DNA of 64,000 nt. It comes from Coemansia sp. RSA 487 (taxonomy: Eukaryota; Kickxellomycota; Kickxellomycetes; Kickxellales; Kickxellaceae). Both the position numbers and the translations under genes were made by a program. Position 1 is the first letter of the stretch; each line of letters starts with the position of its first letter. Below are positions 1 to 11,992 of the stretch, one piece after another. The stretch is taken from assembly GCA_027577595.1 (NCBI GenBank), contig JANBRJ010000018.1:62001-126000 (forward strand), in the 5' to 3' direction. The notes below the pieces were generated by a model. That model was not told the DNA's origin, ran no database searches, and saw only the letters and a program-made list of their open reading frames with translations.

Positions 1-2041
1 GTTTCCAATGAGTTTTGGCTATCCCTAACAACCCGGGTTTACTAGAAGTCGTATAGCTGGACATATCTAACATGATATAATCATCACTATCACATATATT
101 GAAACCTTTGCTTCAACACACTTTCCAAAACTTTTCCTATGATGAAAAGTTAGGAATATTTATATTTCTTTGTTGATAGCTTTTTTATTGACGCGCAAAG
201 TGGCAAACGTATTAAAGTACAGGAATAATTGTAAAAAATAACTAACGTTATAAACAAGCCAGTATATCAAGCACTTGTGTCTGTTATGAATGGTGGTAGA
301 TCCGTGATAGAAGAGTGCCTAGTGTCTTGGGTACTAGCATCGTTTGGTCGATGTATAAATCGTAGATGATCGAGGCGGTGGTCCATGGCGAAAGGTGTAG
401 AAGTGAAAGATAATATTATGCTCTCTTTTCCATCCAGATCGAACTGAAACCAACAGCTAGAGAAAAGAGAGACCACCTTTGTAATCGTAAATAATTATTT
501 GAAATCGTGAACAGCTCGGCCCATGAAAGATGCTTTCCAGCGATTAAACATGGTGTCGCCAGTGCGTACAGCACCCTTCTGGATGACTTCGGAGTGAGAG
601 CAGTAGAGCTCTCAGACTGCGAGACTATGTGACGCACCTGGATTAGGTAAAACAGCCTTCTACCCGTCGAATCGTGTGGCAACCATTTACTGGTTGACAA
701 AGAAACTGTTTCTGGATCTGTCAGCGTAGATAGCTTGGAGAAAGCGTGACAGGAGGAGCCAGAATCACCGAATATGCTTGCAACCCCGGAAATAATGTGA
801 TAGGAACTCTACGCATGCCTTACAATTCCTGCATATGTTCGATCTGTCAGGAACAAAATGGGTCAAATACTTTGGTTCTAGTAGGATTTTGTGTGGATTC
901 GCCTATGTTGACTCTGGCCGTTGTGTTTGACTCATTTATTCTGCTAACGGCATTAGCCATGTTGTCGAAATCTGAGCACGGTACGATCAGATCACTTTTT
1001 TCAAAGATGTTAACCTTTCCTTCTTTGTGCTGATCGATACGGACTGATATATCCGCACAAATGTCAACAAAAGTAACATCACAAAGCACTGTTCCTTTCT
1101 CATATTTTTTATTTATTTACTGATTTAGCCGTTTAGTCTTTGGACTTTTTTCACACAAATTGCTTTAAGCGCTTGGTTTTCTATTTGAATATCATGCCAT
1201 TATCATTATAAATGGTAGATCTTGCTGATATGTAGTTATCTGAGAAAATATAGCAGCATGTAAAAATTTTATTTATCTTGATAATGACATGATCTTCTCC
1301 ATCCTAGGTATTTGCCACATAAATTGCAAATAGTCAAACCGATTAGTCCTAAATACAGACATGGTAAGATACAGGAGTTCAAATGTAACTAACAAAATAA
1401 TATGTTATATCACAACGTCTAAATTAAATAATATTAATTAAAGTGACAAAGAGACGCATTTATCACTCTGGCTGGTTATTGTGAATACCGGTTGCCACAA
1501 CATATTCTTATTAATTCAGGATGGGATATTGTTTGTAATCTTGTGACTTGCAGTTTAATATTTCATAGATTCTGTAGACTGTCAGCTGAATAAAAAACAG
1601 AATGGCGGCTATGATGACGAGGTAAAAAAATTATCTAAAACATGTGTAGCTTTCACATGGCCTGCGCAGATATATGGAAAATATTTTGCTCCAAGATTGA
1701 GCTGCCTGACAACTCATCTATTCCTACATGAGTATGAATTGGGTCATGGTTTTTATATTATTTGTACATTCTAATACTTCAACCTGATATATATCGCCGG
1801 ATATTGCTCATGTCATGTGCATACCACCAGGCCAAAGCTGCTTGCAATATAATCCATGCCTTTCGATCTCTCGAAGTAATGGAAGTATCACAGCTATATA
1901 TTGCTAAGGCAGTGACTTTCTATCAATGCTTGCTTCTAAGTTTGCCATAGCCACCTCTTTTATTTAGACCCTTTGAAAGTCATAAGCATAATTTATATAC
2001 CATAGTCTGCTATTCCCTTTGTTATTCAATAAGCGTCACAC
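1..2041. other. AT-rich spacer with no convincing gene
   Basis: No complete gene is supported here. The stretch is AT-rich with many stops. One exon-like segment is open on the minus strand around 1089-847 (it contains the peptide VLCDVTFVD) and another around 700-416. Neither has an ATG that suits it, and I could not join them with good splice sites. They may be scraps of a decayed gene or chance. The last 100 bases presumably hold the promoter of the gene starting at 2042. Confidence 0.5.
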
Positions 2042-3085
2042 ATGTCAGATTCGGGTTATTTCAGCTTCATGAGCGATACGAAGCAAGCAGGATCGTTAGA
2101 CCATTTGTTTCCTTCGTCTATGCACCGTGTTTCTAGGTCCACATCGTGCACACGGCCAAAACGGCAATCTGCTAGCAACACACTGCATAAAGCAGCTATG
2201 CGACAGAGCAGCCTGATAGGCCGACCTCAGAGCAAAGTAAGACCACAGTCATCGTCAATCATGCGAGTTGATATACCACCAGCTATTAACACATCAATTC
2301 ACACGCTCGACACACTGTTTCTGCAGTACCACAGCGATAGCAGCAGGGAAGACAAGAGCGGCGAGAGCGACACTGATGGTAGTAGCAAGCATGACGACGA
2401 AAGTGAACCACAGTCAGCACACACGTCAACAAGCTCCGAGCCAACGCTTTTCCCGATAAACGATACCGATGATACACTTTCTGATCGGGGTTTATTGCGG
2501 CAACCGGCAAAGGAGGAGAATGTGGCGAATGTATTTGAAAAGGTGCTTGATGCTCTTTTCCCATATCCCAGGCCAGACTCGAGCCTTCACCACGTGTACT
2601 ACAATGTTGCTACGGTCGATGGCGAGCCTAACATCCCGCTATACTATGATTGCTCGATCGCCATGTGCACAGCTCGTTTCCGGTACTTTGAAAGTTTGCA
2701 GCAGCACTGGACAACACATCCGTGGAACCGGCGCAGCATCTTGCTTCCGGTCACCGCTGGTGGGCTTCGTAGATTGGGCTTTTGGCAGCACAAGGCACGG
2801 TTTTTCAAGTCGCTTGTGCAAGGGCCTCATAACACCGAGAACACGAAATGTGAAAGCAATGGAAATACAGTGCCATTGATTTGCATGTCCAAAATGCAAA
2901 GGGTCTTTGGAAAAAAACAAAGCTCTAGTTCCTCTGCTGGCTTGGATGTAAGTGGCACTTCGGTGATAACTTCAGATTACGGTGATATACGGCTACTCGG
3001 ACCAAGTTCATTTTTTGTTTCGCCGCGGGTGCTTTCGGCAGAACAGGTGCGTGTGTGGGAGGAGACTCGGGATAAATACAATTAG
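2042..3085 (+). CDS. uncharacterised protein with a single C2H2 zinc finger
   Basis: This 347-residue protein starts at an ATG. The first 150 residues are rich in Ser, Arg, Asp and Thr and look disordered, with an acidic patch (DESEPQS). One classical C2H2 finger is visible: Cys204 and Cys209 (four residues apart), then 12 residues to His222, then His226. A basic, tryptophan-containing segment follows (WNRRS, then RRLGFWQHKARFF). A lone finger may bind DNA, RNA or protein, and nothing around it narrows the choice. I do not recognise the family. It lies 484 bp upstream of another unrecognised gene on the same strand. The reading frame and finger spacing support a real gene; the function is unknown. 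Confidence 0.6.
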   Translation: MSDSGYFSFMSDTKQAGSLDHLFPSSMHRVSRSTSCTRPKRQSASNTLHKAAMRQSSLIGRPQSKVRPQSSSIMRVDIPPAINTSIHTLDTLFLQYHSDSSREDKSGESDTDGSSKHDDESEPQSAHTSTSSEPTLFPINDTDDTLSDRGLLRQPAKEENVANVFEKVLDALFPYPRPDSSLHHVYYNVATVDGEPNIPLYYDCSIAMCTARFRYFESLQQHWTTHPWNRRSILLPVTAGGLRRLGFWQHKARFFKSLVQGPHNTENTKCESNGNTVPLICMSKMQRVFGKKQSSSSSAGLDVSGTSVITSDYGDIRLLGPSSFFVSPRVLSAEQVRVWEETRDKYN

Positions 3086-3569
3086 AATATTTGTAAAGAT
3101 TATACATATCAAAGCAAAGCTTGGTGTTTAACAAGCTGCGTTTCCGATGCCATTCCAAAGCAATGACTATGACTCTATGACTATATGCTATTTTCGCAAT
3201 ATGCATGAGCCTAAATTATATTTCCTACAAGCTCCAAACAATAAACTTGAACATACTAGCCAATGCCAAAACGACAACAACATCAGCAACATACTTTTGA
3301 ATTGTTTACGCACCAAATATTGGCAGTAATCTCTCCACTTGAACAAGCTTCTTGAGTGATGAAATTAATGCAATCGGTGTTTATTTATTTACTTTTTTTA
3401 CCAAAGCCTCAATGCAACGTGTACTGTGCTTTTTGAAACTTTTCAGTTTCCAGTATCTCGTAGATCGAGCACGCATAACGCTATCAATAAACCTTTTAAT
3501 GATCAATGCTTCTGTTTGCCGCACTTTAATATAGTAAGACAGCTGAGTATAAATAGCCATCTTTGATCG

Positions 3570-4253
3570 ATGCAAGAGAATATTCTACCAAATTGCTTTA
3601 CTAATGGTACTAACAAAGACATATTGCAGCAACCATACACCCACCGTTTAAATTCGCAGCACATGTCTTTTCAAATGTGCCAGAACATACAGTGCAGCAA
3701 GCAGAAGCAACAAGAGACTTGTAGCAGAAGCACCAAAACATCGTTTTGCTCGCAGCAATGCGCATACATCCATACACTCAACATGTATCGCCAGAAAGCA
3801 GCTGAATCGCATGCATCGTCCTTGCTTGACAAACCAATGGACGGCAGTGCCGAAGGATGTGCGGATGGTAGATGGCACACCGCAACACTTATTCGCTGGG
3901 GAATCGACCCGTGGTCCCCAGCAAAGACGATCCAAATGCGCCGCCAATGTTGTCAGATGCTTTTACGGGAGCTGGGAAAGCACTGGGGAGGCGAGGGTCT
4001 CATCGATTATGCGTGGACACTGGAAAATATCAACTATTCGCTTTCGTATCTACCGGAGTATGCTGGAAAATGGCGCACATCCAGCAGCAACAAAGGCATG
4101 CTTGTCCGCTGTGATGAGCGCTATCATTACCTTTGTGCTGTAATGATTAAACGTATCAGCTGCAATCCCACGCTTACCAGTACGTTTCTCCATCAAGCAG
4201 TCCACCCGATAGAGTTTTATGCTGGTTTGTTGTTTCCAGCGTCATTCAGGTGA
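3570..4253 (+). CDS. uncharacterised protein with a cysteine cluster (FCS-type knuckle)
   Basis: This 227-residue frame starts at an ATG. Cys37, Cys42, Cys51, Cys60 and Cys64 form a cluster ending in the motif FCSQQC. A C-x4-C pair followed by FCS-x2-C resembles the small zinc knuckle of the Spp1/CXXC1 subunits of Set1 complexes and other FCS-type fingers. No PHD finger is present, so an Spp1 orthologue is not claimed. The rest is mixed alpha/beta with aromatic residues (WGIDPWSP, HPIEFYAG) and no membrane segment. Codon use resembles the neighbours. It could also be the last exon of a longer gene, since the 484-bp spacer upstream is AT-rich. Family not recognised. Confidence 0.5.
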   Translation: MQENILPNCFTNGTNKDILQQPYTHRLNSQHMSFQMCQNIQCSKQKQQETCSRSTKTSFCSQQCAYIHTLNMYRQKAAESHASSLLDKPMDGSAEGCADGRWHTATLIRWGIDPWSPAKTIQMRRQCCQMLLRELGKHWGGEGLIDYAWTLENINYSLSYLPEYAGKWRTSSSNKGMLVRCDERYHYLCAVMIKRISCNPTLTSTFLHQAVHPIEFYAGLLFPASFR

Positions 4254-5523
4254 AAGAATGAATGATGCATGTTCAACTTCCATTTTTACACAGGGATAAT
4301 AAATTTACCACATGTGTTATATTCTTAAAGACAAAGCTAGCAGATGAGAAACGATAGTACTGAAACGTCATAATTTGAATGGTTTCTCCATGTCCAGAAA
4401 ATTTATCCACAAAGTTCAGTGCCTATCAGTAGCAAATCAGTGAAAATCGATAGGCACATAAAATATTGCTTCTCTCCTGGACTGCTTATTTTCAGGTGTC
4501 TCCCTGATTGTGGCGATCAAGAAGCCAGTCGGATGGCGCAATCCAGCACCACCTGTAGGCTGTGCGAAAGATGATTTGTTTCAGCCGACGATGGTGACTG
4601 CGATGGCGAGCAAAGCCGAAGCACGCACGCAATGATGCCCAGTCATCGAGCGCAAGGCCTGCAAATGCAGAAACACATACATACGATGCGAACTGGGCCT
4701 TCCTTGCTTTTATTGCACTGTTTCATCTTGTCGAGCAGACAGAACTCGGCGGCTAGCCTGCTGCCAGAGGTGTGCGCAAAGGCAGTAGCTACTGCTTCTT
4801 TGGTGCCAGCGCTGCTAAGCGCAGTGCCAATAATGTTGATAAGCGGTGCGTCATGCAAGGAAGTTAAAGCCAGGAAATAGGGACACTGGCGTTTCTAGTC
4901 CTGCTTGTGTGCTATCGTAGCGCCATCAGCAGGAGCGATTTAGGTTGCCCTGAGCGCACCACAGGCGCATATGCACAATGCAATTATGTGCGGAGCAAAA
5001 AAGAAAAAACGAGCGGCGCTTTGGCAGGGGTGCGGGTGCATGCAGCCAGCGTGTGGGTTTGGGCTGGTGCGAATATCCAGCCAATGGTGCGCGCGCGATG
5101 GGGGGCTGATAGCGCAATCGCAGCCATCGCAGCCTGGCTCGTGCTTTGCTATCGCGCCATCGGCTGCTTTCTGCAGGCCCAAAAATCCCGAGCGTGCGGC
5201 GGCGCGCAACGAGATTGGTGGCGGCCAAGGCAACTTTTGCCCCGTACCTTTCCTGCTCTACTTTGGCGCTTACTCCCCACGGTGCCCTTGCCTTGCCTTC
5301 CGAGCAGCCGCATATAAGAGCAGCGGCATGCGACACGTTCCTCCGGAGGAATGAAGGCGACCAGACATTATTATTACATCCACAGCAGACGGACTGTCCC
5401 AGAAAGAAACTCTTACAGCCTCTTCTTTTTAATTTTGCGCAACTTGCCTGACACTTCATTTCCCCACGCCCTGAGCGCTACTCGTATTTTCCACACCCTT
5501 ACACAACAACAGCACCAGCAGCA
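4254..5523. other. spacer and promoter region of the first zinc-finger gene
   Basis: The stretch changes from AT-rich near 4300-4500 to GC-rich near 5000-5300. Several overlapping open frames occur in the GC-rich part on both strands, but none resembles a known protein and they conflict with one another. I read them as a by-product of base composition. The region leads into a TATA element about 200 bp before the zinc-finger start codon. Confidence 0.55.
5311..5318 (+). promoter_or_regulatory. TATA-like element of the 5524 zinc-finger gene
   Basis: The sequence CATATAAG sits in GC-rich DNA about 206 bp upstream of the ATG at 5524. Its placement would give a 5' leader of roughly 170-180 nt. 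This is inferred from sequence alone, without a mapped start site. Confidence 0.4.
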
Positions 5524-6321
5524 ATGGATGTTGGCGCTCTCATTAGCAGTCCATCCGCCGTTCCCGACGTAGGCGCTGCCGCGCCAAAGCCGTTCGAGTG
5601 CTCGTGGGACGAGTGCGACCGCTCGTTTGCACGCAAGTCGGATCTGGTGCGCCACTTCCGTATCCACACCGGCGTCAAGCCGTTCGAGTGTCCGTGGGGC
5701 GGATGCACAAAGCGCTTCATCCAGCGCTCGGCACTCAAGGTGCACTTCCGTACGCACTCGGGCGAGCGCCCACACACATGCGATGTCTGCGAGCGCAGCT
5801 TCAGCGACTCGTCGTCGCTTGCTCGCCACCGCCGCACGCATACCGGCGTGCGCCCCTACGTCTGCGACCACCCTGGGTGCAACAAGCGCTTCACGCGCAA
5901 GACCAGTCTGCGCAAGCACGCACAGACCCATGATCCAGACTACACACGCCCGCGCCGCCGCGCCGCCGATTCTGCCGATGCCGCGGAGAGGAGAAGCAGC
6001 ACAGCCACGTACACGCCGTCCTCGGGCTCCGTGTCGCCTGGTCTTTCACCATACAACAGTCGCCAGAGCACGCCTGGCACTGTAAGCACAGCCACGTCGC
6101 CAATGCTCAGCGTCCAGTATCTCGTATCACCACCACAGCAGATGCACGACGATGACGCCGGCCATTGCTACCAGAACAACAGCAGCAGCTACTATTGCAG
6201 TGCTGGTACAGCACCTACGTCGCCTGCGTACTCCAGCAGCGCATCGACAGCGTGCAGCAGCCCGTCAATGCGCGGCGCAGAAGGCATAAAGCTCCCACCG
6301 ATCAGTTCTCTTTTTCGCTGA
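5524..6321 (+). CDS. four-finger C2H2 transcription factor (paralogue A)
   Basis: This 265-residue protein has four tandem C2H2 fingers at its N-terminus. The ligands are C26/C31/H44/H48, C56/C61/H74/H78, C86/C89/H102/H106 and C114/C119/H132/H136. The linkers follow the TG-x-K/R-P pattern of DNA-binding polydactyl fingers. The helix contact residues (-1, 2, 3, 6) read RSDR, QSAV, DSSR and RTSK. A basic stretch (RPRRRAADS) follows, then a Ser/Thr/Pro-rich tail typical of a regulatory region. The gene is presumably a nuclear sequence-specific regulator with unknown targets. A second four-finger gene (9452-10285, opposite strand) has the same contact residues in fingers 1-3, so the two look like local duplicates. 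The start is the only ATG before finger 1. Confidence 0.85.
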   Translation: MDVGALISSPSAVPDVGAAAPKPFECSWDECDRSFARKSDLVRHFRIHTGVKPFECPWGGCTKRFIQRSALKVHFRTHSGERPHTCDVCERSFSDSSSLARHRRTHTGVRPYVCDHPGCNKRFTRKTSLRKHAQTHDPDYTRPRRRAADSADAAERRSSTATYTPSSGSVSPGLSPYNSRQSTPGTVSTATSPMLSVQYLVSPPQQMHDDDAGHCYQNNSSSYYCSAGTAPTSPAYSSSASTACSSPSMRGAEGIKLPPISSLFR

Positions 6322-6943
6322 ATCGCTGTGATGCTTGCCACAGCCCAAGAAAACCACCAGCGCAATGCAGCTGAGGCGTGCCATTGCTGCTGCTTGTACA
6401 TTTCCTTTTCTTTTGCCAATGCTTCATATTTCTTTTTCCGCGCTGTAAATACACGTATACTATTCAACATACTCGTGTGAGAGCTTTTGGGCTGGGTTGC
6501 TGCTGATAGTCGTCATCCGCTTTCATGCGCTTGCAACTGATAGCCGATATAGACCCGCCCAGCATCCGGCGGTATTTGGCCAATGGCTGCCCAGAAGCAG
6601 GGCTCATGGTCGGTGGTGCGCGACCCCAAAGGAAAAGAGCGCCAGCCGTCGTGCGGCGGTTTCCTCATTCTGATCCAGCACTCGTTTAGGCAATATCCCG
6701 CGGATGTTGCGACCAGTCCCAGCGACTCTGAAAGTGTCATGGCGTTGTGCTTTGCTGACAGTGAAATCGATCTGAGTACAACATCTGCCACATTCAGCGC
6801 TGGTGCTTTCCCCAACATTAGATCCATATCAGCACCAACTCTTTTGAGCAGTAGCTATCAGCAAATATAACAACTGTAACATGATTTGAGCTTAAATAAA
6901 GTGTCATTTAAATCAGTCATAATATTCAGATAAATGAGTGCAG
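6322..6943. other. spacer between convergent genes
   Basis: These 622 bp separate the 3' ends of the zinc-finger gene and MET17. An open frame of about 95 codons runs plus-strand from 6583, but it has no recognisable domain and I do not call it. AATAAA-type polyadenylation signals occur near 6894 (plus). Confidence 0.5.
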
Positions 6944-9451
<2,508 letters not shown>

Positions 9452-10285
9452 TCAATACGGCGTGAAGCGCACGGCAGATGTGTGCAGGGCGCTGGTGCGC
9501 GGCGGCGGCAGGGCGCTCCTGCCATACAGCTGTGGCGACGGCGACGGGGTGGTCAGCGGCGCAAACATAGACGGGAACAGCGACGGGAGTCTGGAGTGCG
9601 TTGGCGCAGTTGGCAGTGGCAGACGCACAGACGCAGCCTTGGAGAGGACACCCAGGTACTCGTGCAGAGGCGGCAGGGTCTCTGGAGCGAGGGACGGCGA
9701 CGGCGACTGCACGGCGGGGCTGGGCGACGCGCCGCTTGACATTGGCGGAGTGGCAGGGGCGAACGAGTAGGCGGTGTCAACCGACGACATGGAGTCGGAT
9801 CTGGTTGCGCGGCACGGCAGCGCCAGCGCAGGAACGGCGGGCAGCCTGCTGCCGAGCGAGCCTGTGGGGCGTTTGAGCGAGTCCATGTGCCCGCGGTGGT
9901 GGCTGTTGTAGGCGCTCTTTGTGTAGAACTGCTTGTTGCAGCCAGCGAACGAACAGAGATACGTGCGCTTGCCGCTGTGTGTGTGGCGATGGCGGGCAAG
10001 CGAAGACGAGTCGCTGAAGCGCTTGCCGCAGTTTGGCTCCTTGCAGCAGTGCGGCTTCTCGCCCGAGTGCGTGCGCAGGTGCACGGTTAGCGCCGACTTT
10101 TGCACAAAGCGCTTGGCGCACTCGGCGTACGTGCAGGCGTAGGGCTTCTCGTTGGTGTGGATCCGGTAGTGGCGTTTGAGATCGGACTTGCGCGTGAAGC
10201 CCTTACGGCAGTCTTGCCACGAGCAGTGGTGCGAGCGGTGCTTGTCGCTGAGCAGCGAAGCGTCGGTGATTTCTCTGATATCCAT
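9452..10285 (-). CDS. four-finger C2H2 transcription factor (paralogue B)
   Basis: This 277-residue protein carries four tandem C2H2 fingers: C21/C26/H39/H43, C51/C56/H69/H73, C81/C86/H99/H103 and C111/C116/H129/H133. Contact residues of fingers 1-3 (RSDR, QSAV, DSSR) are the same as in the gene at 5524; finger 4 differs (TSAS, with a tyrosine in the helix). The C-terminal half is Pro/Ser/Leu-rich and disordered. The ATG at 10285 (MDIREITD) is the first in frame; the codons before it are non-ATG. A nuclear DNA-binding regulator is likely and targets are unknown. Inverted relative to its partner with MET17 between them, it suggests a local duplication followed by divergence of finger 4 and the tail. 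Confidence 0.85.
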   Translation of the reverse strand: MDIREITDASLLSDKHRSHHCSWQDCRKGFTRKSDLKRHYRIHTNEKPYACTYAECAKRFVQKSALTVHLRTHSGEKPHCCKEPNCGKRFSDSSSLARHRHTHSGKRTYLCSFAGCNKQFYTKSAYNSHHRGHMDSLKRPTGSLGSRLPAVPALALPCRATRSDSMSSVDTAYSFAPATPPMSSGASPSPAVQSPSPSLAPETLPPLHEYLGVLSKAASVRLPLPTAPTHSRLPSLFPSMFAPLTTPSPSPQLYGRSALPPPRTSALHTSAVRFTPY

Positions 10286-11011
10286 CGGCAAGGTTGCGTG
10301 TGGTATGTCGTGTTCTGGCGTGGTGGTTGTTGTTTGTCGTGTCCTTTTGCGTGGGGTGGGCGCTGAGCGCAGGCGAGACGGCTGGGTGCGTAATAGTCTT
10401 TGGGCGTGGTGCTTTACAAGTGCATAATAATCCGTGGAGTGGGGCGTTCGAGCCTGGGGCGTGAAGAAAAAGATGTGCGTTGGAGAAGAAGGCCAGCAGC
10501 GCCCCAGCTCTCCTGCGCTGCTGGTGTTATATAAGGAGATGGGGCAGCAGGCACTGGGCTGCGCTGCGCGCCCTATTGCACGGCCGCCAGCGCTCCCGGA
10601 TTGCCATAACCCGATGTGCCTGCGGGTGCATCCTGCGTGCGCAATGCAAGCAAAGACTAAAAAGGCTTTCCCCTTGGGCTCTGCCTTCAGCCCGCACTAC
10701 CACTCTCAAAGCCACTCTCACTCGCCTGTTTGATTGTTGCGGCTACCCGGCTAAAGCGCTGCCCAACACACAATGTCGCCAAAGCCTCAATGTCGCTTTT
10801 GGTTTAATTGCAAGCCCGGCCAAGCTGCTGTTGGCCTTTAAGCAAGACCAACAATGCTTATTATTGACTTGCTGGGGGGAGGTTTGTGCATTTGTCCCAA
10901 TCCGTTGATTATCTTTGAATGTAATGCAATGAATGCACCCCCAAGCTCTCTCTTTAACCCTCTGCCTTCTTTGTGTTCTATAATAGTGTCCTTAATTATA
11001 TTATAAATAGT
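10286..11011. other. shared 5' region of two divergent zinc-finger genes
   Basis: These 726 bp serve as upstream DNA for both the minus-strand gene ending at 10285 and the plus-strand gene starting at 11012. A GC-rich block (10440-10740) is open in several frames on both strands without protein similarity that I recognise. A TATA-like element is annotated separately. Confidence 0.5.
10528..10534 (-). promoter_or_regulatory. TATA-like element of the 10285 zinc-finger gene
   Basis: TATATAA on the plus strand (TTATATA on the minus) stands out in GC-rich DNA about 245 bp upstream of the ATG at 10285, similar in placement to the TATA of the paralogue at 5524. The near-palindrome does not fix its direction. 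Confidence 0.35.
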
Positions 11012-11767
11012 ATGCCGCCCGACTCGCCTACTTCCCGTTCGCCTGCTCCTGTTGCGCGTGCTGCATGCGCCTGGCGCTCCTGTTCCGCCGAATTCGGCAC
11101 ATTTCACCAGCTGGCTGCCCATCTGCTCTCCGCTCACATTGATTGCGAAAGCGCTAATTCGTGCGAATGGTACTTGTGCGACACTGGCGGCCACCCCATG
11201 CCCTCTCGAATGGACCTAATATCTCACCTCAAAACACATACCGGGAACCGCTCCTATCTGTGCCCCGTTGACGGCTGTGGCAAGGTATACAAGCGCTCTG
11301 ACTTTCTTGCGAAGCATATAAACACGCACTCGACACAACCAGCAGCTGCCGTTGGCGCTACTGCCCCAGCCCGCCTTCGCGCAAATCACGCTGCCGACGC
11401 CTCTGATGCGTCGTCTTTCGAGGATGCACCACTGGCGCTGATCTCCAATGCCGCCGCCACAGATACGCCGCAAAATCCCACACGCAAACGTCGGCGTTAC
11501 CGCCGCCGCCAGCAGCCCTCCCCTAAACCTGAAGACGATGACGATGACTCCAGCGATGGCTCCAGCTCCAGCAACCGCCGCCCCAAAGACTTCTCTGTCC
11601 CAGACATGCCAGAGTCAGAGCGCCAAGCCGCCATGCTCGAGGCACAGCTTGCTTACATTCGCGATCAGGTCTCCACACGCAAGGAGCTCCTGGTACGCAA
11701 CAAGACCAAGATGCGCCGTTTGCGTCTGGAAAACGACATCCTTATCGACGCACTTGCCCGCACATAG
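11012..11767 (+). CDS. three-finger C2H2 protein with C-terminal coiled coil, PacC/GLI-like finger layout
   Basis: This 251-residue protein starts at the ATG after a stop-poor leader. Finger 1 is C19/C24/H37/H42, finger 2 C51/C56/H72/H76 (longer loop) and finger 3 C84/C89/H102/H106 (regular, KRSDFLAKH). Two irregular CxW-type fingers followed by a regular one, with the spacing CAWRSC...CEWYLC...C-x4-C, is the layout of Rim101/PacC and GLI/ZIC proteins. An Ala-rich linker, an RKRRRYRRR nuclear-localisation-like cluster (about 155-165), an acidic-serine run and a C-terminal amphipathic helix (RQAAMLEAQLAYIRDQ onward) follow. It is short for PacC (over 600 residues), so it may be a relative and not the pH regulator. 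Adjacent zinc-finger genes make this a small cluster. Confidence 0.75.
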   Translation: MPPDSPTSRSPAPVARAACAWRSCSAEFGTFHQLAAHLLSAHIDCESANSCEWYLCDTGGHPMPSRMDLISHLKTHTGNRSYLCPVDGCGKVYKRSDFLAKHINTHSTQPAAAVGATAPARLRANHAADASDASSFEDAPLALISNAAATDTPQNPTRKRRRYRRRQQPSPKPEDDDDDSSDGSSSSNRRPKDFSVPDMPESERQAAMLEAQLAYIRDQVSTRKELLVRNKTKMRRLRLENDILIDALART

Positions 11768-11883
11768 CCAGGCTTGTACTATTTATTTTGTTCATTTCGG
11801 TTCTTTAAGAAAAATATTAGTAAATCCTTTTTTGACATTGAAAAACTGTGAATTATTGTTTCTGATGCAGAGTAAAAAAAATT

Positions 11884-11892
11884 AAAAAAAAA
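11884..11892 (-). terminator. RNA polymerase III terminator
   Basis: Nine consecutive A residues on the plus strand read as nine T on the minus strand, three bases downstream of the tRNA 3' end. A further A run follows at about 11873-11880. This is the standard Pol III stop for the tRNA gene. Confidence 0.85.
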
Positions 11893-11895
11893 TGA

Positions 11896-11992
11896 TGCTC
11901 CATGCCAGGATCGAACTGGCGACATCCGCGTGACAAAGCATAGTGTGTATGCACTATAAGCACGATGCTCTAACCAGCTGAGCTAATGGAGC
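11896..11992 (-). tRNA. tRNA-Ile(UAU) with a 23-nt intron
   Basis: Reading the minus strand, the acceptor arms are GCTCCAT and ATGGAGC, with A as discriminator. The D arm is GCTC..GAGC. The anticodon stem TCGTG/CGCGG has five pairs, two of them U.G. The T arm is GCCAG-TTCGATC-CTGGC. The anticodon loop reads C-T-TAT-A and is interrupted one base after the anticodon by a 23-nt insert, then closes with A. Removing it gives a 74-nt tRNA. Minor isoleucine tRNA-UAU genes carry introns in many eukaryotes, and this insert includes ATA, able to pair with the anticodon as in known pre-tRNAs. No CCA is encoded, as expected. A T9 terminator follows. Confidence 0.92.

Noticed and set aside
416-1089. Exon-like minus-strand segments
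   Set aside because: They lack suitable ATGs and I could not join them by good splice sites in a shared frame; kept only as a note.
4907-5459. Overlapping long open frames on both strands in GC-rich DNA
   Set aside because: They conflict with each other, have no recognisable domain and lie in the promoter of the zinc-finger gene; base composition explains them.
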